Assembly: GCA_903821715.1 (NCBI GenBank)
Contig: CAIJMB010000188.1
Coordinates: 1 to 5,560 of the forward strand
Length of the DNA: 5,560 nucleotides
Origin: an uncultured Flavobacteriales bacterium
GTDB taxonomy: Bacteria > Bacteroidota > Bacteroidia > Flavobacteriales > Schleiferiaceae
Direction: 5' to 3'
In this document: piece by piece, positions 5,552 through 5,560 of the stretch
How positions within the stretch are numbered: position 1 is the first letter of the stretch
Layout of the letters: each line of letters begins with the position of its first letter
Notes under the pieces: generated by a model
Told to the model about the DNA's origin: nothing
Database searches by the model: none
What the model saw: only the letters and a program-made list of their open reading frames with translations
Position numbers and translations under genes: made by a program

Positions 5552-5560
5552 GTCATCAAA

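Overview
The window is a densely coding stretch that looks like Bacteroidota, most likely Flavobacteriales or a near relative with roughly balanced base composition. This rests on the recognisable form of the carotenoid proteins (for example the CrtI ending with YYAGQLTVPGPGVPP and the CrtB segment AFQKINFLRDV), on a short-loop class I photolyase, on weak or absent Shine-Dalgarno sequences before most genes, and on the last gene, which resembles a protein family I recall from that phylum. The assignment is inferred from protein style; there is no rRNA or other taxonomic marker here.

Positions 1-4142 (plus strand) hold six head-to-tail genes: the end of phytoene desaturase crtI, phytoene synthase crtB, type I isopentenyl-diphosphate isomerase idi, a 6-pyruvoyl-tetrahydropterin synthase family gene, GTP cyclohydrolase I folE, and a class I CPD photolyase. 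Junctions are -4, +6, -4, -14 and +3 bp, so only 9 bp of the run is non-coding and it is very probably one transcript with coupled translation. Positions 4133-5551 (minus strand) hold one convergent gene for a conserved soluble protein of unknown function; its stop codon lies inside the end of the photolyase gene, a 10-bp tail-to-tail overlap.

Working together: Idi balances the C5 isoprenoid units, CrtB joins two C20 diphosphates into phytoene, and CrtI desaturates it to a coloured carotene. FolE turns GTP into dihydroneopterin triphosphate, and the next enzyme converts that to a tetrahydropterin. The photolyase repairs UV-made pyrimidine dimers using light. The common theme is life in sunlight: photoprotective pigment, pterin cofactor and DNA repair. 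Similar groupings of crt, folE and photolyase genes occur in light-induced clusters of other bacteria, often under MerR-type B12 photoreceptors; no regulator is present in this window.

There is no RNA gene, CRISPR array, insertion sequence or intergenic gap above 6 bp between genes. The operon promoter and the promoter of the minus-strand gene both lie outside the window. I see no clearly novel defence or mobile system. The points most worth following are the pterin branch inside a carotenoid/photolyase operon, the uncharacterised convergent protein, and two perfect dyads near the convergent junction.
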